Assembly (NCBI RefSeq): GCF_036320965.1
Contig: NC_092271.1
Span: 16,112,096-16,176,095, forward strand
From: Panulirus ornatus
Lineage: Eukaryota; Arthropoda; Malacostraca; Decapoda; Palinuridae
Direction of reading: 5' to 3'
DNA: 64,000 nt
In this document: positions 1 to 9,409 of the stretch, in pieces
Layout of the letters: each line of letters begins with the position of its first letter
Numbering within the stretch: the first letter of the stretch is position 1
Notes under the pieces: model-generated
The model's database searches: none
Told to the model about the DNA's origin: nothing
Seen by the model: the letters and a program-made list of their open reading frames with translations, nothing else
Made by a program: the position numbers and the translations under genes

Positions 1-220
<220 letters not shown>

Positions 221-571
221 TATGTGAATACCTGCCTATTTTCTATGGAGTTTCTGCAGCACTTAGGAAGTTGGCCACACGTCATGTGTGATGATTTATA
301 ATGTGACTATCTTGGGTGAGTGTTGGGAAATTGAAGAGCAAGTCTTCGATGTCTTCATTGTGCTAGTCGCATCTTATGCACGAGGAGGATTGTGATTATA
401 CAGTTTTGTCTTGTTGGAGTGGTACTGAAATTGAAGTAGTTTTGTTTCATCGTGCAGGTGTTGAATATATGTGTTATTCAGATGGTTATTGTCCCAAATG
501 TTTTGTTTTCGTGGTTCGCATCTTTGTTATATTGGCTAGTATAGGATGCTGCTGATACTATTGGATCTCAG

Positions 572-813
572 GTACGAGATCCGGGAACCATCAGATGGCA
601 AGTGGGGTGTACCATTGACCAACGGCAGCTGGACGGGCATCGTCGGAACCCTCCAGCACCAGCAGGCGGACCTTAGCCTAGACCTGACGGAGACAGCATC
701 ACGGACGGAGGTCATATCCTTCACCAGGGTATACACTCATGATCCAATGATTATAGTGTCACTAAAGCCTGGTCGTCTGCCACGACATCTGGCTCTTATA
801 AGACCATTTACAG
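572..813 (+). CDS. IR copy A, exon 6 (ligand-binding lobe S1)
   Basis: Acceptor ctcag at 567-571 and donor gttag at 814. It enters in phase 2 and leaves in phase 1. It encodes YEIREPSDGKWG, the NGSWTG loop, and TETASRTEV with the conserved Arg. Equivalent exons lie at 21955 and 44001, all 242 nt long. Confidence 0.9.
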
Positions 814-2233
814 GTTAGTCTACATTTGTGTTGTAATGGTTTACAATTTTGATCATAGTTAACATTAGAGACGCAGTGTTGTTATCTGAGAAGAGAATTC
901 AAAATGTCCACATTTTGTTGATGCTAGTTTGGAATATGATAGCGGGGATATTAAGTGTATCTTTATCATCTACACTAAACAAAATTAGTATCTTGAAAAA
1001 GTTGGACAGACCTTGAAAAGAAAGTGAAGCTACTTTTTCAGAAAAAGGTTTATATGATAAAGCTTGTACTTTTGGGAAAAATACTAAGGACTGTCATCTT
1101 TCCATGTTCTATGCTTTGCAAATACTCAGGTTGTGTTTTTCGTAAAATGGAATGTATGGAGATAGATGAAGTCTCAATGTTGTGGTCAGCGAGAGAGACG
1201 GTTAATGTTCATGTCGTTGTAACATTATAATGTATCATGTAGTGGTACAAAGACTGAACCGAAAGTAAAACTTCCTACTTTTGGAATAATCGATTCATTT
1301 GCAACGCTAGAAATACACATGAAGTTATCTTTTCAAACAGGATATACAAACATCTAACCGATAACAGAAGTGAGTTATCTTTATTTTTTTTTTGCATTTG
1401 ATCACGTACACTAGATATTACCGCTATATCCCCTTATGTACTGCAAAAATTTCTTTCCAGGAGAACTCTGGGTGTTGATTGCTGCATGTACATTTGTCTT
1501 TGGTGTCGTGTTGTGGTTGCTACAGAGGGTGTGGTCATCGTTGTCGGGTGAGCGTAACCCAAGGCTGGCCTCCACCATCTTCTACAGCTGGGGAGTGTTG
1601 CTAGAGGACCCGCCCACACACCCTCCTGCTAATGTCTCTGGCCGGGTAGGAATATTGTCATCCTTTATCTGTTGCTGTGTAAATTCCATTCTGTTACCCT
1701 CCCTCACTGTTGAATGATATCATTAGATAGAATATCTGAGGCGGAATTAAAGCATAATGATATCATGTCTAACGATAAACTATTATGAAATATTGTGCTT
1801 TACAACCAAAGAGGAATTTAATGTTCAGACACCATGCATTTTTTACTTTTGAGTTTAGAGGTCAAGGTTGGGATAAAATTACCTACGTTTCACTCATTTT
1901 GCAGGATGATATTTTTCATGCTGTCAGCTTCCCTTGTGAATGTCCCATTAGAGTTTAAGCTCCCTTACCAAAGGCCTAACGGGGGGAGAAGCTGAGGATG
2001 ACCTGGCTAAATCATAAGGAGAAAACGCAGAAGATATGTGTGAGGATGTGGGGAAGACCTGGATAAACCCTTAGGAAGACCCGGATAAAACCTAGCTTAT
2101 TCTAGGAATTGATCTATTGAGCAGCCCTAAGGGGAAGATGAACACCCGTGTCGGGTGTGGGCCGATTTTCGCGCCCAGCATTCGTACTCATGCAGCCCAG
2201 ACCTAGGACTCACTAGCACTAACGTATGGTCAA

Positions 2234-2289
<56 letters not shown>

Positions 2290-5200
2290 GAAATCAACTA
2301 TTTCATACAAAAAGAATACAGAAAGGTTTTTGTTTTTTGAAAATGTTGATCAGTCTTTACCCACTTTACTTACTATATAGTTACAAGTACCTTCGAAAAT
2401 GATGCGCACTATGATAGGCTACCAAGATCTATGTTTGTTGAAGAAAATTTTCCTGTATTCTGCAGATGTTGGTGGGGTTTTGGTTCCTGTCATGTATGGT
2501 CATCGGAACAGCCTATCGCTCGTCCCTCATTGCACACCTTGCAGTCCAGTACAACTTTCTACCCATCAGCTCCTTCGAAGATCTTCTTGGTCGAGATGGC
2601 TGGTCTTGGGGTACTAGAAAGTTGACGGGAACGGATTTTCTCTACTTTAACCAGAGCACTGATCCTGTTGTTCAAGAAATAAACAGAAAGATGCAGGTAA
2701 ATAAAGTATATAGATTTTCAGATATTTTTGTATCAAACTTTCTATAAAGCTTTTGCAGAAAGTAGGTAAGATAGTCCTTTGTCAACTTTGTGGTTTGGAT
2801 TACATTCCTGTTCAAGAGATACGCCTCTAAACAATTTGTTCAGTAACTTGGGATACACGATTGATTCCTACGGTGGGAATTTCCAGTGCTTAACCTGATT
2901 TATGAACATGATGGTAATGAAGTGCATCAACAAGTCATCTGTAAGGTAAAGATATATTGTGTTTTAAAGAAGCTCGAGTTAAGGTATGTTATCATTTTAT
3001 GAAGTCCAGGCTGCGTGTCTCCACTACTGTCAGCTTAATAAGATGACGAAAAGGGTCTCTCATCTCCCTCACCTTGAAAGTTTGCTCTGAGTAACAACAT
3101 TTTGTACTGCTCTCTCCTCACTGACAGACCCGCTCTCAGTGGTGGCCTATTTAGTCTTCATATCCGACACAGACCACCACTTTAAGCCGTACTGGTCTGT
3201 GCCGGACAGTCCGTTATATAGGATCTTTTTTATATTTTCTGGAAAGTGGTGTACCTGAAATGTGTTCATATTGTGTTCTTTATTTATATATAACATTTTT
3301 ACCAAGTCTGAAGTAAATCTTGAACACTGCTTTGCAGTTATAGATTTCGATCGCATTTATAGTTATATAGATAAATAGATCGTCACAACATTGTGACATT
3401 ATAGTAAGATTCCTTTGTATGCAGAGTATCATTTTGTGTCGATCTGACGTAATGATGTAAGATTCTGGTTTCAGGTGCTTGGCATAGAACACGGGATGGA
3501 ACGGGTGCTTGCTGGAGGCTTCTCATACATCCTCCAGAAGAAAAAGTTCCAGATTAAAGTTGAACACGACGACAGATACAGCAACACTCCTCTCCATCTG
3601 GGCTCCACCGAATATCCCATTTTTGGAGGCAATGCATGGGGTGTTAGGTAAGCATATCATTGCGTCATCTTAAACTTGATGATGTATGATTTTGTTGACG
3701 TTTTCTTTTCTCTCTAAAGTAGCTACCTTTGCTAACTTAACCACTTAGCATAAAATTTCCAATCGTGGAATAGCACTTATATGATTCCAGTCAATACTTT
3801 CATGACAGAACCGTCAGTGACATGAGACTGATTGTTAATCATTAGCGAGTAGATCCAGAATTTGTTTAATGTTGAAGACTTTTGTTTTGTTAGCCATAAA
3901 GCGCATGATGGCCAAATTATGGTGGAGGAAAGCGCCAAACAAGTACTTTCATCAGTGATCCGTCATTTAGATGAAAATTTGTGATTATGTGTATGAATTC
4001 CAGCTAGATGTTGGTAGAATGGAATGGTAGCTACCATGTGGCTACCATTTTACTGTGTGTAGTTGGTACCGTTTTGTTCAGTGGACGTGATGACCAATCA
4101 CTCTGATGATGTTTGCAGACTTACGAGGATGAAAGCAAATGATGGTTCTTGAGTGGTTTGTATTCATGAGGGAGGTCAATAGTTCTCGTATAATGTTACT
4201 TCTGAAGAAATTACGTAGTAGGGTTAATATGGACAGTGTCCACTCACATCTGCGCCACAGTAATGTCGGATGCAGTCGTCTGTAGTCTTATCCTGAGTTT
4301 GCCGTGCTTGTCGCTTCTCCTGATTTCCTGTAGCACTGTAGAACTATAGATCTGGGGTAAACATCTGTGCATATATATCAGAACTGAAACATCACTTTAG
4401 AACTACAGTCTTTCCCCTTGCAGGGATATTCAATCACCTGTTCCAAATATATTCATTCTACGTGTTCTGATGACAAATCCTGCTTTAAGTATGCAAGTTT
4501 ACATTACTTGCTAGCTTTCTAATTTTCCTATAGCAATATAGCACAATAGCAATACTCACTCATCGGGAAAGAGGTGATCTCACACAAGAATCAAACTGAA
4601 AACAATATGGAAACGCTGCCCTTAGGTTTTAACTCCTCTTGCATAATACCTTTCTTAGCTGGCCTGGGCTTCCTAAATCTTATCTCCAAGTTTTCACTAG
4701 AGAAACTCTTTCTGCCTAGCATTATGTTCTTTGCTGGCTGCCCCATATGCTCCACAGGTACCTCTGCCTTTTATTGCCTGAAGAATAGGTCGCTGCTTTT
4801 GCTTCTTTCGAAAAAAAAGAAAAACACGTTGTTTTCAGTAACTTGAAGGGTGATAAAAAATCAAGGAACAGCGTGAGTGTGTTTAAATCAGTATGTCGAC
4901 ATTTTCTAACGATAGGCAATGGGTATGTTTGAAGGAATAGTGGTTCCAACAATGTTGTATGGTTGCGAGGCGTGGGCTATGGATAGAGTTGTGCGCAGGA
5001 GGGTGGATGTGCTGGAAATGAGATGTTTGAGGACAATATGTGGTGTGAGGTGGTTTGATCGAGTAAGTAATGTAAGGGTAAGAGAGATGTGTGGAAACAA
5101 AAAGATCGTGGTTGAGAGAGCAGAAGAGTGTGTTTTGAAATGGTTTGGTCACATGGAGAGAATGAGTGAGGAAAGATTGACCAAGAGGATATATGTGTCG

Positions 5201-6072
5201 GGGGTGGAGGGAACGAGAAGTGGGAGACCAAATTGGAGGTGGAAAGATGGAGTGAAAAAGATTTTGAGTGATCGGGGCCTGAACATGCAGGAGGGTGAAA
5301 GGTGGGCAAGGAATAGAGTGAATTGGATCGATGTGGTATACCGGGGTCGACGTGCTGTCAGTGGATTGAATCAGGGCATGTTAAGCGTCTGGGGTAAACC
5401 ATGGAAAGTTCTGTGTGGCCTTTGCCGGCTTTCATCTTCCGCAAAGCTTTTACTACCTCTTCTCTGTTTACCAAATCATTCTCCCTAACCCTCTCACTTT
5501 GCACACCACCTCGAGCGAAGCACCCTATATCTGCCACTCTATCATCAAACACATTAACAAACCTTCAAAATACTCACTCCATCTCCTTCTCAGATCACCA
5601 CTACTTGTTATCGCCTCCCGCCTGCTACGCAGGGGTCTCGGGTTCGAGTTCCTTTCCACAAAATATTTTCCAGACGAGGCGCGCCATTCATTGACCAGAT
5701 CAGAGGTATGAAGCAGCGAATGATAGAGGCGGGACTGATCACGTACTGGCTGGATGACGTTCTGAGAGAGAGAGTTGTCAGTACCAAGGGACCGAGCAAG
5801 ACAGTCTCCTCTGAGGTGAGATATTCAGCTCTTGTGCAGAGTGAGAATAATGATAACTGCTCTTCGACTTACAACGGACATATATCTTCAGATTTATTCA
5901 GGCATTGGATATACATCATTAACAGGATCATATTTTGCATGAAGATGCAGTGGCTTTTCTTTGTCTTTTAAAGAGAATCTATTTTCTTGCAGCTATGTAA
6001 CATAAGACTATCGCATTTTCGACGTACTTGCTTTGTCTTAATCCTGAGTCATAATGTATAACTTATCAGTGG

Positions 6073-6166
<94 letters not shown>

Positions 6167-6317
6167 TGTACAGGATGAAGAGCGTCAAGTGGTACTGGGA
6201 CTGGATCATCTACAGGGAGCATTTTACCTGCTGCTGCTGGGCTACATCATTGCCTTCTTCAGCTTGCTGGGGGAGATCCTGGCTCGCTCCTGCCATTTTC
6301 TCCTCCACAGTCAGTAG
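572..6317 (+). CDS. Ionotropic receptor (IR), copy A, C-terminal six exons
   Basis: This is the 3' part of a divergent ionotropic chemoreceptor, a ligand-gated cation channel related to ionotropic glutamate receptors and expected in the membrane of chemosensory neurons. Exons: 572-813, 1461-1645, 2466-2696, 3475-3647, 5674-5815, 6174-6317, with intron phases 1, 0, 0, 2, 0 and GT...AG borders throughout. Exon 6 carries S1 with NGSWTGIVGTLQ and the Arg of ETASRTEV, which aligns with the ligand-binding Arg of the family. Exons 7 and 8 carry two membrane helices and a pore loop. The segment AYRSSLIAHLAVQ replaces the SYTANLAAF motif of glutamate receptors, as is usual in divergent IRs. Exons 9-10 carry S2 and exon 11 the last helix. 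No stop or frameshift is visible in the roughly 371 codons present. Exons 1-5 lie outside the window. The ligand cannot be predicted. Confidence 0.88.
814..1460 (+). other. Intron 6 of IR copy A
   Basis: The same intron occurs in copies B and C, but short segments differ by deletion. No coding potential was recognised; the 68-codon frame at 1024-1230 is not conserved between copies. Confidence 0.7.
1461..1645 (+). CDS. IR copy A, exon 7 (first membrane helix and pore loop)
   Basis: A strong acceptor (ttctttccag) precedes it and the donor gtagga follows cgg. Length 185 nt, phase 1 in, phase 0 out. It encodes the helix LWVLIAACTFVFGVVLWLL, then the pore region ending in FYSWGVLLEDPP and NVSGR. 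Confidence 0.92.
1646..2465 (+). repeat. Intron 7 of IR copy A with (GT)n microsatellite
   Basis: A (GT)n tract covers 2237-2286. The same intron in B and C carries GT tracts at about 23536-23572 and 45379-45407, so the repeat predates the duplication and changed length afterwards. Nothing else was recognised. Confidence 0.85.
2466..2696 (+). CDS. IR copy A, exon 8 (second membrane helix, start of S2)
   Basis: Phase 0 at both ends, 231 nt. It encodes the helix VGFWFLSCMVIGTAY, then RSSLIAHLAVQ, then FLPISSFEDLLGRDGWSWG, the typical S2 start of divergent IRs. The donor is caggtaaa. Confidence 0.92.
2697..3474 (+). other. Intron 8 of IR copy A
   Basis: About 780 bp, similar to introns 23981-24673 and 45822-46625 of the other copies. 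Nothing else was recognised. Confidence 0.7.
3475..3647 (+). CDS. IR copy A, exon 9 (S2 lobe)
   Basis: 173 nt, phase 0 in, phase 2 out, flanked by ttcag and gtaag. It encodes GMERVLAGGFSYIL and STEYPIFGGNAWGVR. Both segments are present in all three copies. Confidence 0.9.
3648..4915 (+). other. Intron 9 of IR copy A, part before the LINE
   Basis: Single-copy-like intron sequence shared with B (24847-25440) and C (46799-47980). No gene was recognised in it; the 90-codon frame at 4574-4846 is not conserved in the matching stretch of copy C near 47700-47980. Confidence 0.6.
4916..5415 (+). mobile_element. RTE-like LINE fragment, C-terminal end of ORF2
   Basis: Open from 4919. The frame encodes the region behind the reverse transcriptase: GMFEGIVVPTMLYGCEAWA, then LEMRCLRT, WFGHMERMSEERL, and the terminal GRPNWRWKDGVKKIL block typical of RTE-type ORF2 ends. 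The 3' UTR start (ggtaaaccatgg) follows at about 5394 and breaks off near 5415, where an inverted fragment of the same family begins. It is a dead fragment inside intron 9 of IR copy A. Confidence 0.85.
5416..5628 (-). mobile_element. RTE-like LINE fragment, linker and start of reverse transcriptase, inverted
   Basis: On the minus strand it encodes VFDDRVADIGCF, then REEVVKALRKMKAGK, the region before the reverse transcriptase. The same peptide opens the long element at 20151. It abuts the 3' end of the + strand fragment tail to tail. Confidence 0.8.
5629..5656 (+). mobile_element. Possible tRNA-derived SINE fragment (B-box half)
   Basis: The stretch contains gggttcgagttcc, which fits the RNA polymerase III B box (GGTTCGANNCC), right behind ctgctacgcagggg. 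It ends about 18 bases before the exon 10 acceptor. No full tRNA fold is present. Confidence 0.3.
5674..5815 (+). CDS. IR copy A, exon 10 (end of S2)
   Basis: The acceptor attttccag precedes it and the donor gtgag follows. 142 nt, phase 2 in, phase 0 out. It encodes RRGAPFIDQIRGMKQRM, then EAGLITYW and the Lys/Ser-rich link to the last helix. Confidence 0.9.
6074..6164. repeat. (TA)n microsatellite next to the exon 11 acceptor
   Basis: About 90 bp of TA that end only nine bases before the acceptor cag of exon 11. B and C have the same arrangement. Confidence 0.97.
6174..6317 (+). CDS. IR copy A, exon 11 (last membrane helix, stop)
   Basis: Acceptor cgtgtacag. 48 codons including tag at 6315-6317. 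It encodes the helix AFYLLLLGYIIAFFSLLG and a short cytoplasmic tail. Copy B extends this tail by nine residues. Confidence 0.9.
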   Translation, partial: DEERQVVLGLDHLQGAFYLLLLGYIIAFFSLLGEILARSCHFLLHSQ

Positions 6318-6429
6318 TCGCACCTGCTGGAAGCCAGGTTCTTTCACTAACCACAAAGATCTTACCATGCCCACAACCATGGTACAGGAGGAGAGGTATT
6401 AAGTTGTGCTGAGCCTAGCCACTCGTACA

Positions 6430-7580
6430 CCAAGAACTTCGACGTGTCCTGCAAATGTTAATTAACAGTGGATATCTAAATACTGAATTTGATACCATTG
6501 TGAACAACATGCTAGAGCAACATCTCGCGGTAAATAGACAACCTCAACATGACAGCATTGATGTTTACTACAGTAACACATTTACGACAACATATCGAAA
6601 GGACGAGATTGTCGTGTGAGATAATGTGGCTAGAAACTGCAAAGCAATTGATGAAGACAAGGATATCAGTATAATAATATACTGCAACAATCCGGAAACA
6701 TGTTCGCTCGTCATGAACAACAATATGGTGGGTCGCTTATGGACGTTTGAATTCTATCGATGTGGCATATGAGCATCGCTTCAGTTACAAGAAGGTGGAA
6801 TCAGACAAGATCATGAACAAAAGCGTGGAACGATACTAACGAGGGAGATTATGGTGAATAACACCAAAATCATTACTAGTTGCTGTGATCGGAGGAAGCT
6901 GCAGATATTAGAAACCATTCACTTGAGAGAGAAAGCACCTGTCATCAATATCCAAACAAACATGACCACCGCCATACAGTATGCTCTTTGATGGCCTGCC
7001 ACTAGGACGTAGACATAATGCCTTTTTAGTACGGATGGGACAAGTTATTGACCTGCCTTAAGCTACCAAGTCCGCCATTTCTGGTCAGGAGGAACGCGGT
7101 CCTACTTAATGTATTTAGTGATAGAGTTTCTAAATTCCTACCTCGTTTATATTGTTCTACTGTGTTTCCTCAACTGCAACTTTGTTTCCATATGTTGTAT
7201 CTAGAGTGTAATTCCTACTAAACTTCATGATGTTCATTTGTTTCGCTTTTAGTATTATCCCTTACTTTTATGTGCTATTTACATATATCCAAGTTTTGTG
7301 ACGCAGTATGTTATCTTTTTGTAGATTCCTGATGATGCCCATGTGAAGGCGAGAGCTTGATTGAAATGAATGGTTAACTTTGGACAACTTGTGTTTGAAC
7401 ACCCACCTTATGGTAAAATAACATTGAGAGAATTAGAGAACATAAGATAGAAGATTAATAAATGAATTTACTGTTCTATAACTCTAGGATTGTTTGCGCC
7501 TGATGATAAAAAAGAATTATTTATCAGACAAAATTATATGAACTATTGAAATGCGATTTCACCTTCATAACTACCATCAC
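6430..7580 (+). mobile_element. Penelope-like element remnant, C-terminal ORF and terminal repeat
   Basis: A decayed frame from about 6443 to 6991 reads LINSGYLNTEFDTIVNN, VYYSNTFTTTYRKDE, then a region ending in RKLQILETIHLREKAPVINI. This pattern matches the connector and GIY-YIG endonuclease end of Penelope-like elements. In-frame stops near 6617 and 6771 show that it is dead. Behind it are about 580 bp of AT-rich sequence with a hammerhead-like core at 7329-7360 and a degenerate copy near 7494-7530. A second fragment of the same ORF end lies at 60330. Confidence 0.65.
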
Positions 7581-7611
7581 GGACTAGAGTGATCTACATA
7601 TCAATATGTAT

Positions 7612-7955
7612 GTTGATATGGTTCTCAGCGAATGACGGTTTGCGGCAGGGGTGCGTGATGTCTCCATGGTTGTTTAATTTGTTTATGGATGGGGTGGTTA
7701 GGGAGGTAAATGCAAGAGTTTTGGAGAGAGGGGCAAGTATGCAGTCTGTTGTGGATGAAAGGGCTTGGGAAGTGTGTCAGTTGTTTTTCGCTGATGGATG
7801 ATTCGGGTGAGAAACTGCAGAAGCTGGTGACTGAGTTTGGTAAAGTGTGTGAAAGAAGAAATCTGAGAGTAAATGTGGATAAGAGCTGTTTTTCATTTGT
7901 GGCAGGGTGGCGACGGGAAGTGATAAAGGCAACAAGTATGAATATGTACATGTTT
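7612..7955 (+). mobile_element. RTE-like LINE fragment, reverse transcriptase core joined to its own 3' UTR
   Basis: It encodes LRQGCVMSPWLFNLFMDG (motif B) and then FFAD followed by a frameshift where motif C should be. The next frame gives EKLQKLVTEFGKVCERR. Near 7893 the sequence jumps to 3' UTR sequence (ggcagggtggcgacggga), so the thumb and C-terminal part are deleted. Confidence 0.8.
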
Positions 7956-7959
7956 TTTT

Positions 7960-8220
7960 GGGAAAGAGTTTACGCTTGCGTTGCTTCGTCGTCTTTACTC
8001 TGTATATATGTACCATATTGTTATTCCTATGTATGAACACACACACACACACACACACGCACGCGCGCGCGCCCGCGCGTTCGATATCTGAGTAGAAAGG
8101 AGCGGGACAGTGTGGGCATTGAAATAGTGGCGACAACACCACAAACTGCGGTAGTAGAAAGTGAGTACTGAATATCTCATAAAAATCTTATCGAATATTA
8201 TCATTATCATTATCATTATA
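7960..8220 (+). repeat. Duplicated intergenic module, copy 1
   Basis: It is shared with 30010-30300 and 61290-61560: gagttttacgcttgcgttg, then a CA/CG tract (8037-8079 here), then a GC-richer stretch starting near tcgatatctgagtag. It ends in a splice-donor-like gtgagtactg at 8161, followed by ATT/ATC repeats. It could be the 5' non-coding exon of the next IR gene. The function is unproven. Confidence 0.55.
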
Positions 8221-8329
8221 AATTCTTGGTAAAGTGGGTCAAGTTAGTAAGGCTCATCCCCATTGTATTTTCATTTTGCTCATGATCATTATTCACCATT
8301 TTTCATTTATAGATATTTCCAAAAGCCCT

Positions 8330-8480
8330 TGGCAAACTTCATCTAAGTTGGCAGATAGGAGGAAGAGCTGAGAAACTATAGTGTATCTCCTGAAACTATA
8401 GTGACTGGTCACAGGTTTTTTTTTGCCAATTTGAGTTTTTCGAAAGTGTTAAAAAAATCAACGAAACTTGGCATCTGATC
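8330..8480 (+). repeat. Duplicated intergenic flank
   Basis: It matches 32755-32870 and 61915-62060 (ccaaaagcccttggcaaactt and following bases). No coding function was recognised. Confidence 0.5.
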
Positions 8481-8499
8481 AAATGATCAAATCAGATCG

Positions 8500-8911
8500 C
8501 GTACGTCTTTTTAGCGGCATAGCGGTTTTATTTTTTCCATACTTGTTCGCCGTTTCCTGCATCGCAACAGAAACAGACGAAGATGAATCTCATTTGCTCA
8601 CATTTGCTCTCCAAGTTGTTGTGTATAATGCATCTTATCCACAGCCAAGCCCAACATATCTCTCAGTGGTTTCCCCCGACCGCTACATATGGCTGAGACC
8701 ACCGACACCATGTCACCTGTATACTTCATCTCTCCAATTCACACTCAGAGCATCTTTCACTCTATCCTTCTGTCTCCTCCTAGGTTTCTTAACTATTGCT
8801 TCCTCCACTTCCGCCATGAATACCTCTTTGTCGTCTTCTCTTCTCGCATCCTCTCAGTATGTCAATATTTCCATACTATTTGAGCTCGCCATCTTCAACT
8901 TAGTCTTTTAC

Positions 8912-9009
<98 letters not shown>

Positions 9010-9400
9010 CTTGTCATTTCGTATCGATTAACCCTCCTCACACCACATATTATCCTCAAACATTTCATTTGCAGCACATCCACCCTCTTTCGTATATTTC
9101 TTTTTTTTACATCGTGCCTATGCTTTGCATATACATCCATGCAACACCACTGGGACTAACGTATCATAACATATCCATCTTTGTCCACACAGGCTACAGC
9201 TGCTCTTGCCACACACTCCACAACGCGCCACAAAGCCCCTTCACCCACCCTACGGCCTGCTTCAGTATCTATGGTTCTATCTGCTGTCATATCCACTTCT
9301 ACATATCTGAAACACTCCACTACCTCTTGGTTCACACTCTCATTCTAACGAGCCTTTCTCTCTCCACATTAAATTTGTGTAGTTCAGCAAGTTTACCCAG
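8500..9400 (-). mobile_element. Old, diverged RTE-like LINE copy with embedded (CT)n
   Basis: Minus-strand similarity to the 3' UTR and C-terminal ORF2 of the RTE-like family can be followed in pieces: the gaaacagacgaag tail near 8567, ttcactctatcc near 8756, and the equivalent of LEMRCLRT near 9060. All frames are broken. A perfect CT tract (8914-9008) interrupts it. The matching old copy after gene C lies at 62160-62760. Confidence 0.55.
8914..9008. repeat. (CT)n microsatellite
   Basis: About 95 bp of CT. It sits where the RTE-like family has a short atctctcttaccc stretch, so it probably grew inside the element. Confidence 0.95.
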
Positions 9401-9409
9401 CAGACGCAG

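Noticed and set aside
1910..1960. Stretch atgatatttttcatgctgtc behind tttgcag, present in all copies as a possible extra membrane exon
   Set aside because: No donor in the right phase follows and the frame is not kept between copies; exon 7 already joins exon 8 in phase 0.
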